A DNA stretch of 64,000 nt from Christiangramia portivictoriae DSM 23547 (GTDB lineage: Bacteria > Bacteroidota > Bacteroidia > Flavobacteriales > Flavobacteriaceae): assembly GCF_000423045.1 (NCBI RefSeq), contig NZ_AUHF01000001.1, positions 992,001-1,056,000 on the forward strand, written 5' to 3'. The notes beneath the pieces are model-generated. The model ran no database searches. It was not told the origin of the DNA and worked only from the letters and a program-made list of their open reading frames with translations. This document shows positions 16,536-25,277 of this stretch, in pieces. Position 1 is the first letter of the stretch. Each line of letters begins with the position of its first letter. Made by a program: the position numbers and the translations under genes.

Positions 16536-17372
16536 ATGGTAAGATTGTTTTCTTCAAAACCTCAACTTCAGGTTTTTTGGTGGAGCGAACCCCGGCTTAT
16601 GGGTAAGGAAAGGGAAAATTATGGGGACCTGCTTTCAAAATACCTGATTGAAAAAATTTCAGGTAAAAAGGTAAAATGGAAACAGCCGAAAAAAAAAACC
16701 TGGTATAATTGGAACAAAAAGATCTACTTAGCCGTTGGAAGTATTGTGCATCATGCTACTAAAAACAGCATTGTGTGGGGAAGTGGGATCATCGATCAAC
16801 AACAAGAGATTGCTGCGGCTGATTTTCGTGCAGTGCGCGGTCCCCAAACGAGGAAATATTTACTGGCTTCAGGTTATAATTGCCCTGAAGTTTATGGAGA
16901 TCCGGCCTTGCTTTTACCTGAATTCTTTAATCCCACCATTGAAAAAAAATATGAAATTGGAATCATTCCGCATTATCTTGATTTTGAATTGGTCAGTTCA
17001 TGGTATAAAGACAATAATAGTATTAAAGTGATAGATTTAATGACCTTGGATGTGGAAGAGGTTACTGTTCAAATTTTATCGTGTAAACAAACAATTTCTT
17101 CATCTCTGCATGGAATAATAGTTTCTCATGCCTACGGAATACCATCGGTTTGGGTTAAATTTTCAGATAAGATCTTTGGGAATGATATTAAGTATAAAGA
17201 TTATCTACAATCTGTGAATTTGGAACACTATCAACCGGAAATGCTAAAATCAAAACTTGCTGATGATCAAATTTTGTTATTGTTGGAAAAGCACGTGAAT
17301 CTTCCTGAAATGAAGGATATCAAAAAATTACAGGAAGGATTATTGAAATCCTGTCCCTTCAGAAATAGGTAA
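16536..17372 (+). CDS. Polysaccharide pyruvyltransferase family protein
   Basis: A 278-residue protein with the CsaB/WcaK-type pyruvyltransferase pattern: ENYGDLLSKYLIEKISGKKV at the N-terminus, AVGSIVHHA and IVWGSGIIDQ, then AVRGPQTRKYLLASG and EVYGDPALLLPEFF. Near the C-terminus are SSLHGIIVSHAYGIPSVWV and the short acidic tail. These enzymes move pyruvate from phosphoenolpyruvate onto a sugar as a ketal. The domain is compact (many family members exceed 300 residues) but all core motifs are visible. wzm starts seven bases downstream, so the modification may be tied to the ABC-exported glycan, possibly as a terminal cap. The link to export is inference. Confidence 0.82.
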   Translation: MVRLFSSKPQLQVFWWSEPRLMGKERENYGDLLSKYLIEKISGKKVKWKQPKKKTWYNWNKKIYLAVGSIVHHATKNSIVWGSGIIDQQQEIAAADFRAVRGPQTRKYLLASGYNCPEVYGDPALLLPEFFNPTIEKKYEIGIIPHYLDFELVSSWYKDNNSIKVIDLMTLDVEEVTVQILSCKQTISSSLHGIIVSHAYGIPSVWVKFSDKIFGNDIKYKDYLQSVNLEHYQPEMLKSKLADDQILLLLEKHVNLPEMKDIKKLQEGLLKSCPFRNR

Positions 17373-17379
17373 ATCAAAA

Positions 17380-18225
17380 ATGAGCGAACTGGAAACTAAA
17401 ATATATCAAAGGGCGAATAATCACAACATCCCTGCCTTAATTAGAGAAAGCCTAACAGACATCTGGAACTCCAGATTTCTTTCCCGGCAACTGGCTGAAA
17501 GGGATATAAAAGCTCAGTATAGGCAATCTTATTTGGGGATCGTATGGGCTTTTGTGTCTCCGCTTATGACCGGCGCCGTTTGGATCTTTCTAAATCTTTC
17601 AGGCACCATCCAGGTTTCTGACACCGGCATACCGTATCCGGTCTACGCTTTTTCAGGAACGCTCATCTGGTCCATCCTTACCGAGTCTATCAACACGCCG
17701 GGTAACAGTACAAGGGGAGCACGGGGGCTTATCAGTAAGATTAATTTTCCAAAAGAGGCCTTGGTCGTTTCCGGGATCTATAAAATGTTTTTTAATTCAT
17801 TTTTAAAAATTTTAATGTTGGTGCTGTTCGTGTTTCTCTTCGGCGTTGGTTTTCACTGGAGTATTTTGTTGCTTCCCGTTGCTATATTGGCCGCGCTTAT
17901 AATGGGCACGACAATAGGCCTTTTTATAACGCCTATTAGCATGCTATATTCAGATGTTTCCAGGATCATTGGAATGGGACTGGGTTTCTTAATGTATATC
18001 ACCCCGGTGGTATATTCCATTCCAGGTTCAGGTTTGATGCGCGTTTTGATGCTATACAATCCGTTTACCCCATTGATCGTGACCACCAGGGATTTGCTGG
18101 TTGGAGCTACGCCACAGTTCCTTACCTATTTCCTGATCGCTTTTCTGGTTTGTATCCCGTTGTTGTTTATTGGACTGGTGTTCTACAGGATTTCCATTCC
18201 CATTATCGTGGAAAGATCAAACTAA
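17380..18225 (+). CDS. wzm: Wzm-type polysaccharide ABC transporter permease
   Basis: A 281-residue ABC-2 permease. The N-terminal amphipathic segment includes ERDIKAQYRQSYLGIVWAFV, the conserved gate-helix start of O-antigen/teichoic exporters. About six membrane helices follow, with SPLMTGAVWIFLNL, ISKINFPKEALVVSGI (coupling region), the pair of helices near 140-185, and YITPVVYSIP plus LYNPFTPLIVTTRDLL before the last helix. Together with Wzt it moves an undecaprenyl-linked polysaccharide across the inner membrane. Base composition here is visibly more GC-rich than in the surrounding glycosyltransferase genes. Confidence 0.9.
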   Translation: MSELETKIYQRANNHNIPALIRESLTDIWNSRFLSRQLAERDIKAQYRQSYLGIVWAFVSPLMTGAVWIFLNLSGTIQVSDTGIPYPVYAFSGTLIWSILTESINTPGNSTRGARGLISKINFPKEALVVSGIYKMFFNSFLKILMLVLFVFLFGVGFHWSILLLPVAILAALIMGTTIGLFITPISMLYSDVSRIIGMGLGFLMYITPVVYSIPGSGLMRVLMLYNPFTPLIVTTRDLLVGATPQFLTYFLIAFLVCIPLLFIGLVFYRISIPIIVERSN

Positions 18226-18309
18226 TCAACTATGCATAATAAATACCTTTCGAAGGATAAGGAAAGACAGAGAAGGTTTTAATTTTCCTTAATTTTAGAA
18301 TCTGAATGT

Positions 18310-19527
18310 ATGAACCTCCAAATGCAGGATAAAGAAATACTGGTCAAAGCAGAAGGGCTTTCCAAAAAGTTTTGCAAGGATCTTAAAACCAGCCTCTGGT
18401 ATGGTGTAAAGGACCTTATTGCCAATCTTTCCAGTGACGATCGGAAAAGAACGCTAAGAGACAAAGAATTCTGGGCGGTAAAGGATATCAATTTTGAATT
18501 ACGGCGTGGAGAATGTCTGGGTCTTATCGGACATAACGGAGCGGGAAAATCTACTTTACTGAAAATTTTAAACGGCTTAATAAAACCTGATGAGGGAAAG
18601 GTAACCATTAAAGGAAAGGTAGGAGCACTTATTGAACTGGGCGCCGGTTTTAATCCTATCCTTAGCGGAAGGGAAAATATCTATAACAACGGCGCGGTAC
18701 TTGGATTTTCCCGGGAAGAAATCAGGGAAAAGATTGAAGATATCATCGAGTTTGCTGAATTAAGCGAATTCATTGATATGCCCGTACAAAATTACAGCAG
18801 CGGGATGAAGGTTAGGCTAGGGTTTGCCGTTGCCGCCCAGATGCAGCCGGATGTGTTGATCATTGATGAGGTGCTGGCCGTAGGCGACCTGGGTTTTGTT
18901 TTAAAATGCTTTAAGACCATTGACAGGATCTTGCCAAATACAGCTATTGTTTTTGTATCGCATAGTATGCCGATGGTTTCGAGGATTTGTAACCAGATTA
19001 TCCTAATGGATAAAGGTATAAGTAAATTTCAGGGAAAAGACGTTGCAGGCGCGATAGACCTGTATTACTCTCAGTTTGTGACCAACGATTCAAATCTTGT
19101 TTTCGATGATGGAAGTTTAGAGTTAAAGGAGGTAAAAGTGAATTCGATGGACCCATCTCATCAAATTCAAGTGCATTGGGAAGATGATTTTAAAATAGAT
19201 TTAAAATTTAGACTTTTAAACGATATTCCTGTACCAGATTTTTTCTTAATTATCACTGATAAGGAACAAAGGCAGGTAGCTCTTCTAAAAAATCTAAATA
19301 ATACAAACATCAATCCCTCAAATGGAATTCTGAATTTCTCAGTACTGCATAAAAATATTCAATTATCTAAAGGAATTTATTCAATCAGCATTACGGCAAG
19401 GTCATCCATCAATAAGGAACCAATATACCGGCAAAATTCAATTATCAATTTTCAGTTGATACATAAAGATGAGGTTTGGGAGCCTTTTTTATTAAACTCA
19501 ACCTTTACAGATTTATCTAACCCATGA
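18310..19527 (+). CDS. wzt: Wzt-type polysaccharide ABC transporter ATPase with C-terminal glycan-binding domain
   Basis: A 405-residue ATPase. Residues about 10-255 are the nucleotide-binding domain: Walker A IGHNGAGKST near 74-83, ELGAGFNPILSGRENIY (Wzt-type), signature YSSGMKVRLG near 164, Walker B VLIIDEVLAVGD, H-loop FVSHSMPM. Residues about 256-405 form a separate beta-rich domain as in O-antigen Wzt proteins, where it recognises the chain-end cap. An alternative ATG at 18322 is possible. There is an 84-base gap after wzm. The DNA turns markedly more AT-rich at about 19,080, matching the domain border, which suggests a swapped C-terminal module. Confidence 0.9.
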   Translation: MNLQMQDKEILVKAEGLSKKFCKDLKTSLWYGVKDLIANLSSDDRKRTLRDKEFWAVKDINFELRRGECLGLIGHNGAGKSTLLKILNGLIKPDEGKVTIKGKVGALIELGAGFNPILSGRENIYNNGAVLGFSREEIREKIEDIIEFAELSEFIDMPVQNYSSGMKVRLGFAVAAQMQPDVLIIDEVLAVGDLGFVLKCFKTIDRILPNTAIVFVSHSMPMVSRICNQIILMDKGISKFQGKDVAGAIDLYYSQFVTNDSNLVFDDGSLELKEVKVNSMDPSHQIQVHWEDDFKIDLKFRLLNDIPVPDFFLIITDKEQRQVALLKNLNNTNINPSNGILNFSVLHKNIQLSKGIYSISITARSSINKEPIYRQNSIINFQLIHKDEVWEPFLLNSTFTDLSNP

Positions 19528-19543
19528 TAATTTATAATGTTCT

Positions 19544-20617
19544 ATGATCCCGGTTACCAAAACATTTTTACCGCCGCAGGAAGAATATCAGGCAATATTA
19601 AAAAGAGCCTGGGATGCTGGGTGGATCACCAACAGAGGGGGTCTGGTAAAAGAACTTGAGGAAAAATTAAAATCGTACCTAAGAGTTTCTAATATTTTGG
19701 CTACCACTAATGGCACACTACCTCTGCAAATCGCCATAAAAGCACTGGAACTAAAAGGTGAAATAATTACCACACCATTTTCTTATGTAGCAACTACTTC
19801 AAGTATTGTCTGGGAAGGATGTAAACCTGTTTTTGTAGACATACATCCAGATTATTTGACAATTGACGAAACCAAGATCGAGGCGGCGATAACCGAAAAA
19901 ACTTCCGCGATCCTGGCGACCCACGTCTTTGGAAATCCCTGCAATGTGGAAGCAATTGAAAGAATTGCTAAGAAGTATGATTTAAAAGTGATCTACGACG
20001 CGGCCCATTGCTTTGGGGTAACCTATAAGGGAAAATCCATATTTGAATATGGGGATATAAGTACCTGTAGTTTTCACGCAACTAAAATTTTTCATACCGG
20101 GGAAGGCGGTGCTTTGTTTACGAAGCATAAGGAACTATTTCATAAATTATTTTATCACCATAACTTTGGGCATAAAGGTCAGGAAGATTTTCATGGACTG
20201 GGAATCAATGCCAAAATGAGCGAACTACAGGCAGCCATGGGACTTTCTGTGTTCCCTTATCTGGATGAGATCATGGCCGGGCGCAGAAAGGCGGTACAGA
20301 TTTATAATAAATTATTAGAACATCCCGATCTAAAGAAAATAAAGATAAGAAGTGGCACGCAGTGGAATTATAGTTATTATCCGTTGATCTTTAAAGACGA
20401 AAAACAGTTACTTGAAATAAGAGATGAGCTTAATAAGGCCGGCTTTTATCCGAGACGTTATTTTTACCCAATTTTAAACAAATTAAATTATCTTGAAAAT
20501 AAGGAGATGATTTTAGCAGAATCGATTTCTGAATGTACCCTATGTCTGCCGTTATTTTTTGAATTAGAGGAGAAAATAGTAAAAAGAATATGTTTAATAA
20601 TCAACAATATGTTATAA
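19544..20617 (+). CDS. DegT/DnrJ/EryC1/StrS sugar aminotransferase
   Basis: A 357-residue PLP-dependent enzyme. It starts MIPVTKTFLPPQEEYQAILK, has the substrate-side WITNRGGLVKELEEKL and NGTLPLQIAIKAL segments, and VIYDAAHCFG holds the Asp that pairs with the PLP pyridine nitrogen. The PLP-binding Lys is Lys181 in FHATKIFHTGEGG. It transfers an amino group from glutamate to a keto group of a nucleotide-activated sugar. Two acyltransferase genes follow, the normal arrangement for making N-acylated amino-deoxy sugars. No partner dehydratase or dehydrogenase is in the window, so the keto-sugar must come from an enzyme encoded elsewhere. Confidence 0.87.
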   Translation: MIPVTKTFLPPQEEYQAILKRAWDAGWITNRGGLVKELEEKLKSYLRVSNILATTNGTLPLQIAIKALELKGEIITTPFSYVATTSSIVWEGCKPVFVDIHPDYLTIDETKIEAAITEKTSAILATHVFGNPCNVEAIERIAKKYDLKVIYDAAHCFGVTYKGKSIFEYGDISTCSFHATKIFHTGEGGALFTKHKELFHKLFYHHNFGHKGQEDFHGLGINAKMSELQAAMGLSVFPYLDEIMAGRRKAVQIYNKLLEHPDLKKIKIRSGTQWNYSYYPLIFKDEKQLLEIRDELNKAGFYPRRYFYPILNKLNYLENKEMILAESISECTLCLPLFFELEEKIVKRICLIINNML

Positions 20618-20636
20618 TAAACCGTATTTATTTTTT

Positions 20637-21563
20637 GTGCAGATATCTTATAATCAAATAATTAATTATTTAAGTCTACAGGGGATAGATTATTCTTTGG
20701 AAGGAAGTACGCATTCTGAATATCAGATATGCTCATTATTTTATCCTGAATCTAACGGATTCTATTTTTTAATTGGAGATCTTATTAAACCGTCTGTGGA
20801 AAATTCTCTTTTTATTAGCAATATATCTTTAACTACTGAGGAGAATAGTGGAATAATACTGGTTAAAGAGAATCCCCAGATTATATATTACAAACTTTTA
20901 GACTATTATTTTAAAGAGCAATCTACAGGTGTAATTGGTGATAAGGTTTCTAGGCACGAGGAGGCAATAATTGGTAAGAATGTCCAGATAGATGACTTTG
21001 TTGTTTTAGGAAAATGTGTTATAGGAGATAATACAATTATAAAAAGTCATACGGTGGTAGCGGATAACTCAATAATAGGAGATAATGTTATTTTGGAATC
21101 GCATTGCACCATTGGAGCTACTGGCGCTGCCTGGGCTTGGGGAGAAAATAATGAGAAGTTTAAACAACCCCAGTTGGGAGGAGTAATTATTAAAGACAAT
21201 TGCTTTATAGGAGCAAATTCAGTAATAGTAAAGGGGTCTCTTAATGAAAAAACGAATATAGGAGAAAACACAATTATTGCTCCCGGAGCCAGAATAGGTC
21301 ATGGTACTCAAATTGGAAAAGGTGTGCACTTTGCTAATAATGTTGTGACAGGCGGAAATACTCAAATATCTGATTTTTGTTTTATAGGTTCTTCTGTAAC
21401 ATTCAGACCTAAAGTTTATATTCATTTGAATACGATAGTAGGTGCTGGCGCAGTAGTTGTGAAGGATACTTCAAAAGAAAATATCCTTTTAATCGGTGTT
21501 CCTGCACAAGAGACTACCATAAAAAATAATTTAGTCGGGATACCAAATTTTAATATTCAATAG
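20637..21563 (+). CDS. LpxD-like left-handed beta-helix acyltransferase
   Basis: A 308-residue protein with a GTG start at 20637 (MQISYNQII). Residues 1 to about 95 form an N-terminal domain without hexapeptides, as in LpxD, where it binds the nucleotide. From about 105 onward hexapeptide repeats of the IG(x)4 type run to about 290 (NVQIDDFVVLGKCVIGDNTI and many others). The segment QLGGVIIKDNCFIGANSVI and the following turns resemble LpxD. It probably acylates a UDP- or dTDP-amino sugar, perhaps the product of the aminotransferase just upstream, rather than acting in lipid A synthesis. The acyl group cannot be read from sequence. The next gene starts directly at its stop codon. Confidence 0.72.
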   Translation: MQISYNQIINYLSLQGIDYSLEGSTHSEYQICSLFYPESNGFYFLIGDLIKPSVENSLFISNISLTTEENSGIILVKENPQIIYYKLLDYYFKEQSTGVIGDKVSRHEEAIIGKNVQIDDFVVLGKCVIGDNTIIKSHTVVADNSIIGDNVILESHCTIGATGAAWAWGENNEKFKQPQLGGVIIKDNCFIGANSVIVKGSLNEKTNIGENTIIAPGARIGHGTQIGKGVHFANNVVTGGNTQISDFCFIGSSVTFRPKVYIHLNTIVGAGAVVVKDTSKENILLIGVPAQETTIKNNLVGIPNFNIQ

Positions 21564-22064
21564 ATGGAAAATTTTAGGGCAATATCCCCTCAGGCTGAGA
21601 TAGGTGAAAATGTTGAAATTCATTCGATGGCTATTGTTGAGGAAAATGCGATAATTGGTGATAATACCAAAATAGGCCCTTTCTGTATCATAAGAAAGGG
21701 TGCAAAAATAGGTGCCAACTGTAAGTTTACAGCATACTGTGAAATTCGAGAAAACGTGGTGATTGGTGAAAACAGTAGTTTTGGCAGTAGATGTACGATC
21801 TCTGCTAATGCTCAAATTGGAAAGAATGTAGTGGTTAAATATAGTTTTGTACTTACAGACACTCCAAAGCTGGAAGATGGAAACGTCAAAGATGTTGGTT
21901 CTATTGGAGATGGAGCGTTAATTGGGGCAAATGTTACGCTCATGCCAGGATGTTCTATAGGAAAAGATAGTATCATAGGGGCATGTTCACAAGTCAGGTC
22001 CAATGTTGGAGACAAGGAAATTTGGTATGGTAATCCTGCCGAATTCTTTAAAATGAATGAATAG
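21564..22064 (+). CDS. Hexapeptide-repeat (LbH) acetyltransferase, WlbB/WbpD-like
   Basis: A 166-residue protein made almost only of hexapeptide turns (IGENVEIHSMAIVEENAIIG, then IGPFCIIRKGAKIG) with a loop VLTDTPKLEDGNVKDVGSIG and the C-terminal WYGNPAEFFK that replaces the usual YGNPARVI. This fits trimeric acetyl-CoA-dependent N-acetyltransferases that finish 3-amino or 4-amino sugars (WlbB, WbpD, QdtC group). It begins at the base after the previous stop codon. The aminotransferase plus two acyltransferases implies an N-acylated amino sugar in the glycan. The exact sugar is unknown. Confidence 0.78.
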   Translation: MENFRAISPQAEIGENVEIHSMAIVEENAIIGDNTKIGPFCIIRKGAKIGANCKFTAYCEIRENVVIGENSSFGSRCTISANAQIGKNVVVKYSFVLTDTPKLEDGNVKDVGSIGDGALIGANVTLMPGCSIGKDSIIGACSQVRSNVGDKEIWYGNPAEFFKMNE

Positions 22065-22073
22065 TAGAATCAG

Positions 22074-23120
22074 ATGGACTTCCGAATTTTCAAAGAAAAG
22101 TATCAGAAAGTCGAGCCCAAAGAATTAGCCAATAATACTTCTTCGAAACCCTTGGTAAGTGTATGTGTTCAAACGTATCAGCATAAAGATTTTATAAGAG
22201 ATTGTCTTGAGGGTATACTGATGCAGAAAACCGATTTTTCTTATGAAATTCTTATAGGTGAAGATGGAAGTACCGATGGAACCCGGGAGATTTGTTTGGA
22301 ATACTTTAAAAGATTTCCTGATAAAATAAGACTTTTTTCACATCACCGGGAAAACAATATTCATATAAATGGGAAACCTACAGGCCGATTTAATTTTGTT
22401 TATAACTTCTTTTCTGGGCGTGGTAAGTACATTGCGATATGTGAAGGTGACGATAATTGGACAGATCCTCTCAATCTTCAAAAACAAGTAGAGCTTTTAG
22501 AAGCTAATCCGCAATTCTCTTTCGCATTTCATGATGTTACGGTGATCAATAAAGATGGAAAGATATTACGAAAGGGATACTTAAAGGATGGTTTAAGGAA
22601 CAATCTGGAGCAGAAAGTTCTAAAAAGAGGTCCTGATCTATTATTATCTACCATTTGTTTTCGTACAAATGCTTTACACTTTCCGAGAGAATTTTTTAAA
22701 GTGCCTAACGGGGATACGTTTCTTATCAGTCTTTTAGGAAATCAAGGTAAAGGCGGATATTTAGCTACCATAAAAAATTCTTTCTATAGGCATCATTCTG
22801 GTGGGGTTTGGAGTCTTAAAACAGAGCTCTTTAAAAGCCGTGGAAGATTGCTTACCTATTTCTATCTTGGAACGTTTTATAAAAAAAAGAACGATACGGA
22901 AATATCCGATTATTTTCTGGAAAAATTCCTTAAGGAACGGGATCTTATTTTAAATTCTGCCACTAATATGCAAGAACGCGGGCAGTTGGTTCGACAATTT
23001 TACCACATGAAAAAGAATAAAGCTGCATTTTGGTTCTTTTTATATAATCTCACTCATGACTTTAACGGAAGAGGAAATATCTTTAAAAGAAATTTTTTAC
23101 GAAACATGTCCTCTTTCTAG
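22074..23120 (+). CDS. Glycosyltransferase family 2
   Basis: A 348-residue GT-A enzyme. The GT2 core begins at LVSVCVQTYQHKDFIRDCLEG (about residue 28), followed by ILIGEDGSTDGTREIC and the DxD-like EGDDNWTDPLNL (about residues 126-137). The acceptor side includes FAFHDVTVINKDGK and HHSGGVWSLKT. This version, with a DGSTDGT loop and an EGDD metal site, is common in bacterial capsule and O-antigen loci. The helical C-terminus (about 270-348) has no recognised domain. It sits nine bases after the acetyltransferase and three bases before another GT2 gene. Confidence 0.85.
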   Translation: MDFRIFKEKYQKVEPKELANNTSSKPLVSVCVQTYQHKDFIRDCLEGILMQKTDFSYEILIGEDGSTDGTREICLEYFKRFPDKIRLFSHHRENNIHINGKPTGRFNFVYNFFSGRGKYIAICEGDDNWTDPLNLQKQVELLEANPQFSFAFHDVTVINKDGKILRKGYLKDGLRNNLEQKVLKRGPDLLLSTICFRTNALHFPREFFKVPNGDTFLISLLGNQGKGGYLATIKNSFYRHHSGGVWSLKTELFKSRGRLLTYFYLGTFYKKKNDTEISDYFLEKFLKERDLILNSATNMQERGQLVRQFYHMKKNKAAFWFFLYNLTHDFNGRGNIFKRNFLRNMSSF

Positions 23121-23123
23121 ATC

Positions 23124-24023
23124 ATGAGAGCTTCTCCAAAATTTTCTGTAATTCTACCTACTTACAATAGAGCTTCTTTTATTTCGAATGCTATTCATAG
23201 CGTGATAGAACAGGGGTTTGAAGAATGGGAATTAATCATAGTTGATGATGGTTCTACGGATGAGACCAGGTTTGTCGTTGAGAAGTTTGATGATAAAAGA
23301 ATACGCTACTTTTTTATTACCCACGGTGAGCGAAGCAGGGCCAGAAATTTTGGAATAGAACAATCACAAGGTATCTATATTTGTTTCCTGGATAGTGATG
23401 ACCGATATTTTTCAAATCACTTAAGTGTTTTACACGATGAAATTAAAGCTCGCGGTAACCCAAAAGCCCTTTTTACCACCAGTTCAAAAATTTTAAAGAA
23501 TTCCGGAGATTGGAAAAGACCTTTGTATAACAGTGACGAATACAATCATCCGGTATATTTTGTCTGGCAGAAGTTTTTACTGATTAATTCGGTGTGTGTC
23601 CATACTTCCATTCTTGAAAAGCACCAGTTTCCGGAACAATTCAATGTTTGGGAGGATACTCATCTTTGGTTAAGGATTGTTGCAGTAAATCCCTTTTTCC
23701 AGATCAATGAAGTTACCACCGAATGGAATGTGCATGAAGAAACATCTGTATTTGATTCCTTTAAAAATTCCAGCGTAGGTTATGTAAAAACCTATCTGCA
23801 AGCCATTCACCACCTCTTTAGGAATTACAATGAAATGATGTCAAAATTTTTTACGGAAAAGGAGGTTCGTAAATTCTGCTATGAAAAATTAAGCATGCAC
23901 TTATATAATGCGTATACTAATAAGAACTACCTGCAATGTTTGCGGTTATATTATATAGGTCAAAAATTCGTAGACATGAAGAAATTAAACCGGTATATTT
24001 ATCGCATGGTTATAGAAAAATAA
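23124..24023 (+). CDS. Glycosyltransferase family 2
   Basis: A 299-residue GT2 protein: FSVILPTYNRASFISNAIHS at the N-terminus, IIVDDGSTDET (about residues 38-48) and the metal-binding FLDSDDRYF (about 88-96). The remainder holds the acceptor-site helices, with WEDTHLWLRIVA carrying the likely catalytic-base Asp, and a C-terminal helical tail. Donor and acceptor sugars are not predictable. It starts three bases after the preceding GT2 gene and ends seven bases before the next GT4 gene, within one presumed operon. Confidence 0.86.
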   Translation: MRASPKFSVILPTYNRASFISNAIHSVIEQGFEEWELIIVDDGSTDETRFVVEKFDDKRIRYFFITHGERSRARNFGIEQSQGIYICFLDSDDRYFSNHLSVLHDEIKARGNPKALFTTSSKILKNSGDWKRPLYNSDEYNHPVYFVWQKFLLINSVCVHTSILEKHQFPEQFNVWEDTHLWLRIVAVNPFFQINEVTTEWNVHEETSVFDSFKNSSVGYVKTYLQAIHHLFRNYNEMMSKFFTEKEVRKFCYEKLSMHLYNAYTNKNYLQCLRLYYIGQKFVDMKKLNRYIYRMVIEK

Positions 24024-24030
24024 GGGTTTT

Positions 24031-25260
24031 ATGGATAAGAAATTAAAAATCGCATTTTTAGTTTCCCGGTTTCCCAGCGTAAGCGAAACCTTTATAGTCA
24101 ATCAAATATGTGATCTTATTGATCGAGGGCATGAGGTGAAGATCTTCGCTTTTGAAAAAGATGAAAATTCCATTCGCCATGAGAAAATCCAGGCGTATCA
24201 ACTAGAAAAACACGCCTTTTATTTTGAGAAGATCCTTATTCCTAAGCGCCGACGCTATTTACCTTTTGTAGAATATATAGTTACGAATTTTGGAAAAGAG
24301 TCATTGCATTCGATATTTAAGGATTTCAAATTCCAGATGAAGGGGTTTAAAGCATTAAATCTAAATTTTTTTTACAGGTATTTCTGGATTTTAAAACATG
24401 GATATTTTGATATTATTCATTCTCATTTTGGTGAAAACGGTATTTATTTCGCCAATTTGCGCATGACAGGTTTTTATTCAAGGTCAAAATTTGTGGCTAC
24501 GTTTCATGGCTATGATATCCAGCCACTGCTGTTGGAGCGATACCAGAAGAAATATCAAAAAATATTTAGGACCGCTGATCTCCTAACCGTTAATTCCATT
24601 TTTTCAAAAAATCTATTGAAGGGAATAACAGATAGAAATATTACTATTTTACCTGTTGGACTGGATACCAGTTTTTTCAGAAAAAAAAATGTCCGAAAGA
24701 ATTCGAATTTTCAAATAACTTATGTAGGTAGACTAGTGGAATTTAAAGGAGCTCATATTGCCATAAAAATTATAGCTGAATTGAAAGATCGTGGTTTTGA
24801 GGATATAAATATGAATATTGTTGGGGAAGGTGAAACTAAACCGAAACTTAAAAAAATGATTTCAGAATTAGATTTGCAATCAAACATAAAATTTGCTGGG
24901 GTTCTAAGTCAAATGGAAACTCGGGATCTATTGGACAGAACAGATGTATTTATTTTGCCGGGAATTATTGATCAGCATGGCAGGGCAGAAAATCAGGGGT
25001 TGGTAATTCAGGAAGCACAGGCAATGCAGGTGCCGGTTCTTGTTTCTGACGCCGGCGGAATGAAATATGGTCTGCAGGATAAAATTTCCGGATATGTTTT
25101 AGAAATTGGTGATATTGAAGCTTTTGCCAATAAAATTGAATTTCTAATCATAAATGAAAAAGAGAAAATAAAAATGGGCTTAGCAGGACGCGAATTTGTA
25201 AAAAAGAAGTTCGACTCCAAATATTTGGGTGATCAATTACTTGATATCTACCACCGTTAA
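24031..25260 (+). CDS. Glycosyltransferase family 4 (WcaL/AmsK-like)
   Basis: A 409-residue GT-B enzyme beginning with a strand and the phrase SRFPSVSETFIVNQICDL, typical of the WcaL/AmsK-like branch of GT4. The acceptor half includes IHSHFGENGIYFANLR and FVATFHGYDIQP. The donor half has VGLDTSFF, ITYVGRLVEFKGAH and the EX7E region RAENQGLVIQEAQAMQVPVL. Retaining sugar transfer at the cytoplasmic face is expected. A related gene of the same branch lies at 29495. Confidence 0.86.
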   Translation: MDKKLKIAFLVSRFPSVSETFIVNQICDLIDRGHEVKIFAFEKDENSIRHEKIQAYQLEKHAFYFEKILIPKRRRYLPFVEYIVTNFGKESLHSIFKDFKFQMKGFKALNLNFFYRYFWILKHGYFDIIHSHFGENGIYFANLRMTGFYSRSKFVATFHGYDIQPLLLERYQKKYQKIFRTADLLTVNSIFSKNLLKGITDRNITILPVGLDTSFFRKKNVRKNSNFQITYVGRLVEFKGAHIAIKIIAELKDRGFEDINMNIVGEGETKPKLKKMISELDLQSNIKFAGVLSQMETRDLLDRTDVFILPGIIDQHGRAENQGLVIQEAQAMQVPVLVSDAGGMKYGLQDKISGYVLEIGDIEAFANKIEFLIINEKEKIKMGLAGREFVKKKFDSKYLGDQLLDIYHR

Positions 25261-25277
25261 TTGAGAAATTTTGATCT

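Noticed and set aside
18226-18309. Possible hairpin (AAGGAAA with TTTCCTT) between wzm and wzt
   Set aside because: The stem is short and A/T-rich with a long loop and is not followed by a clear U-tract; a terminator here would also separate two genes that need each other.
17380-19527. Teichoic-acid type exporter (TagGH)
   Set aside because: The flanking genes (lnt, lptB, kdsD, wza) indicate a Gram-negative envelope, and the Wzt has the extended C-terminal domain of O-antigen exporters.
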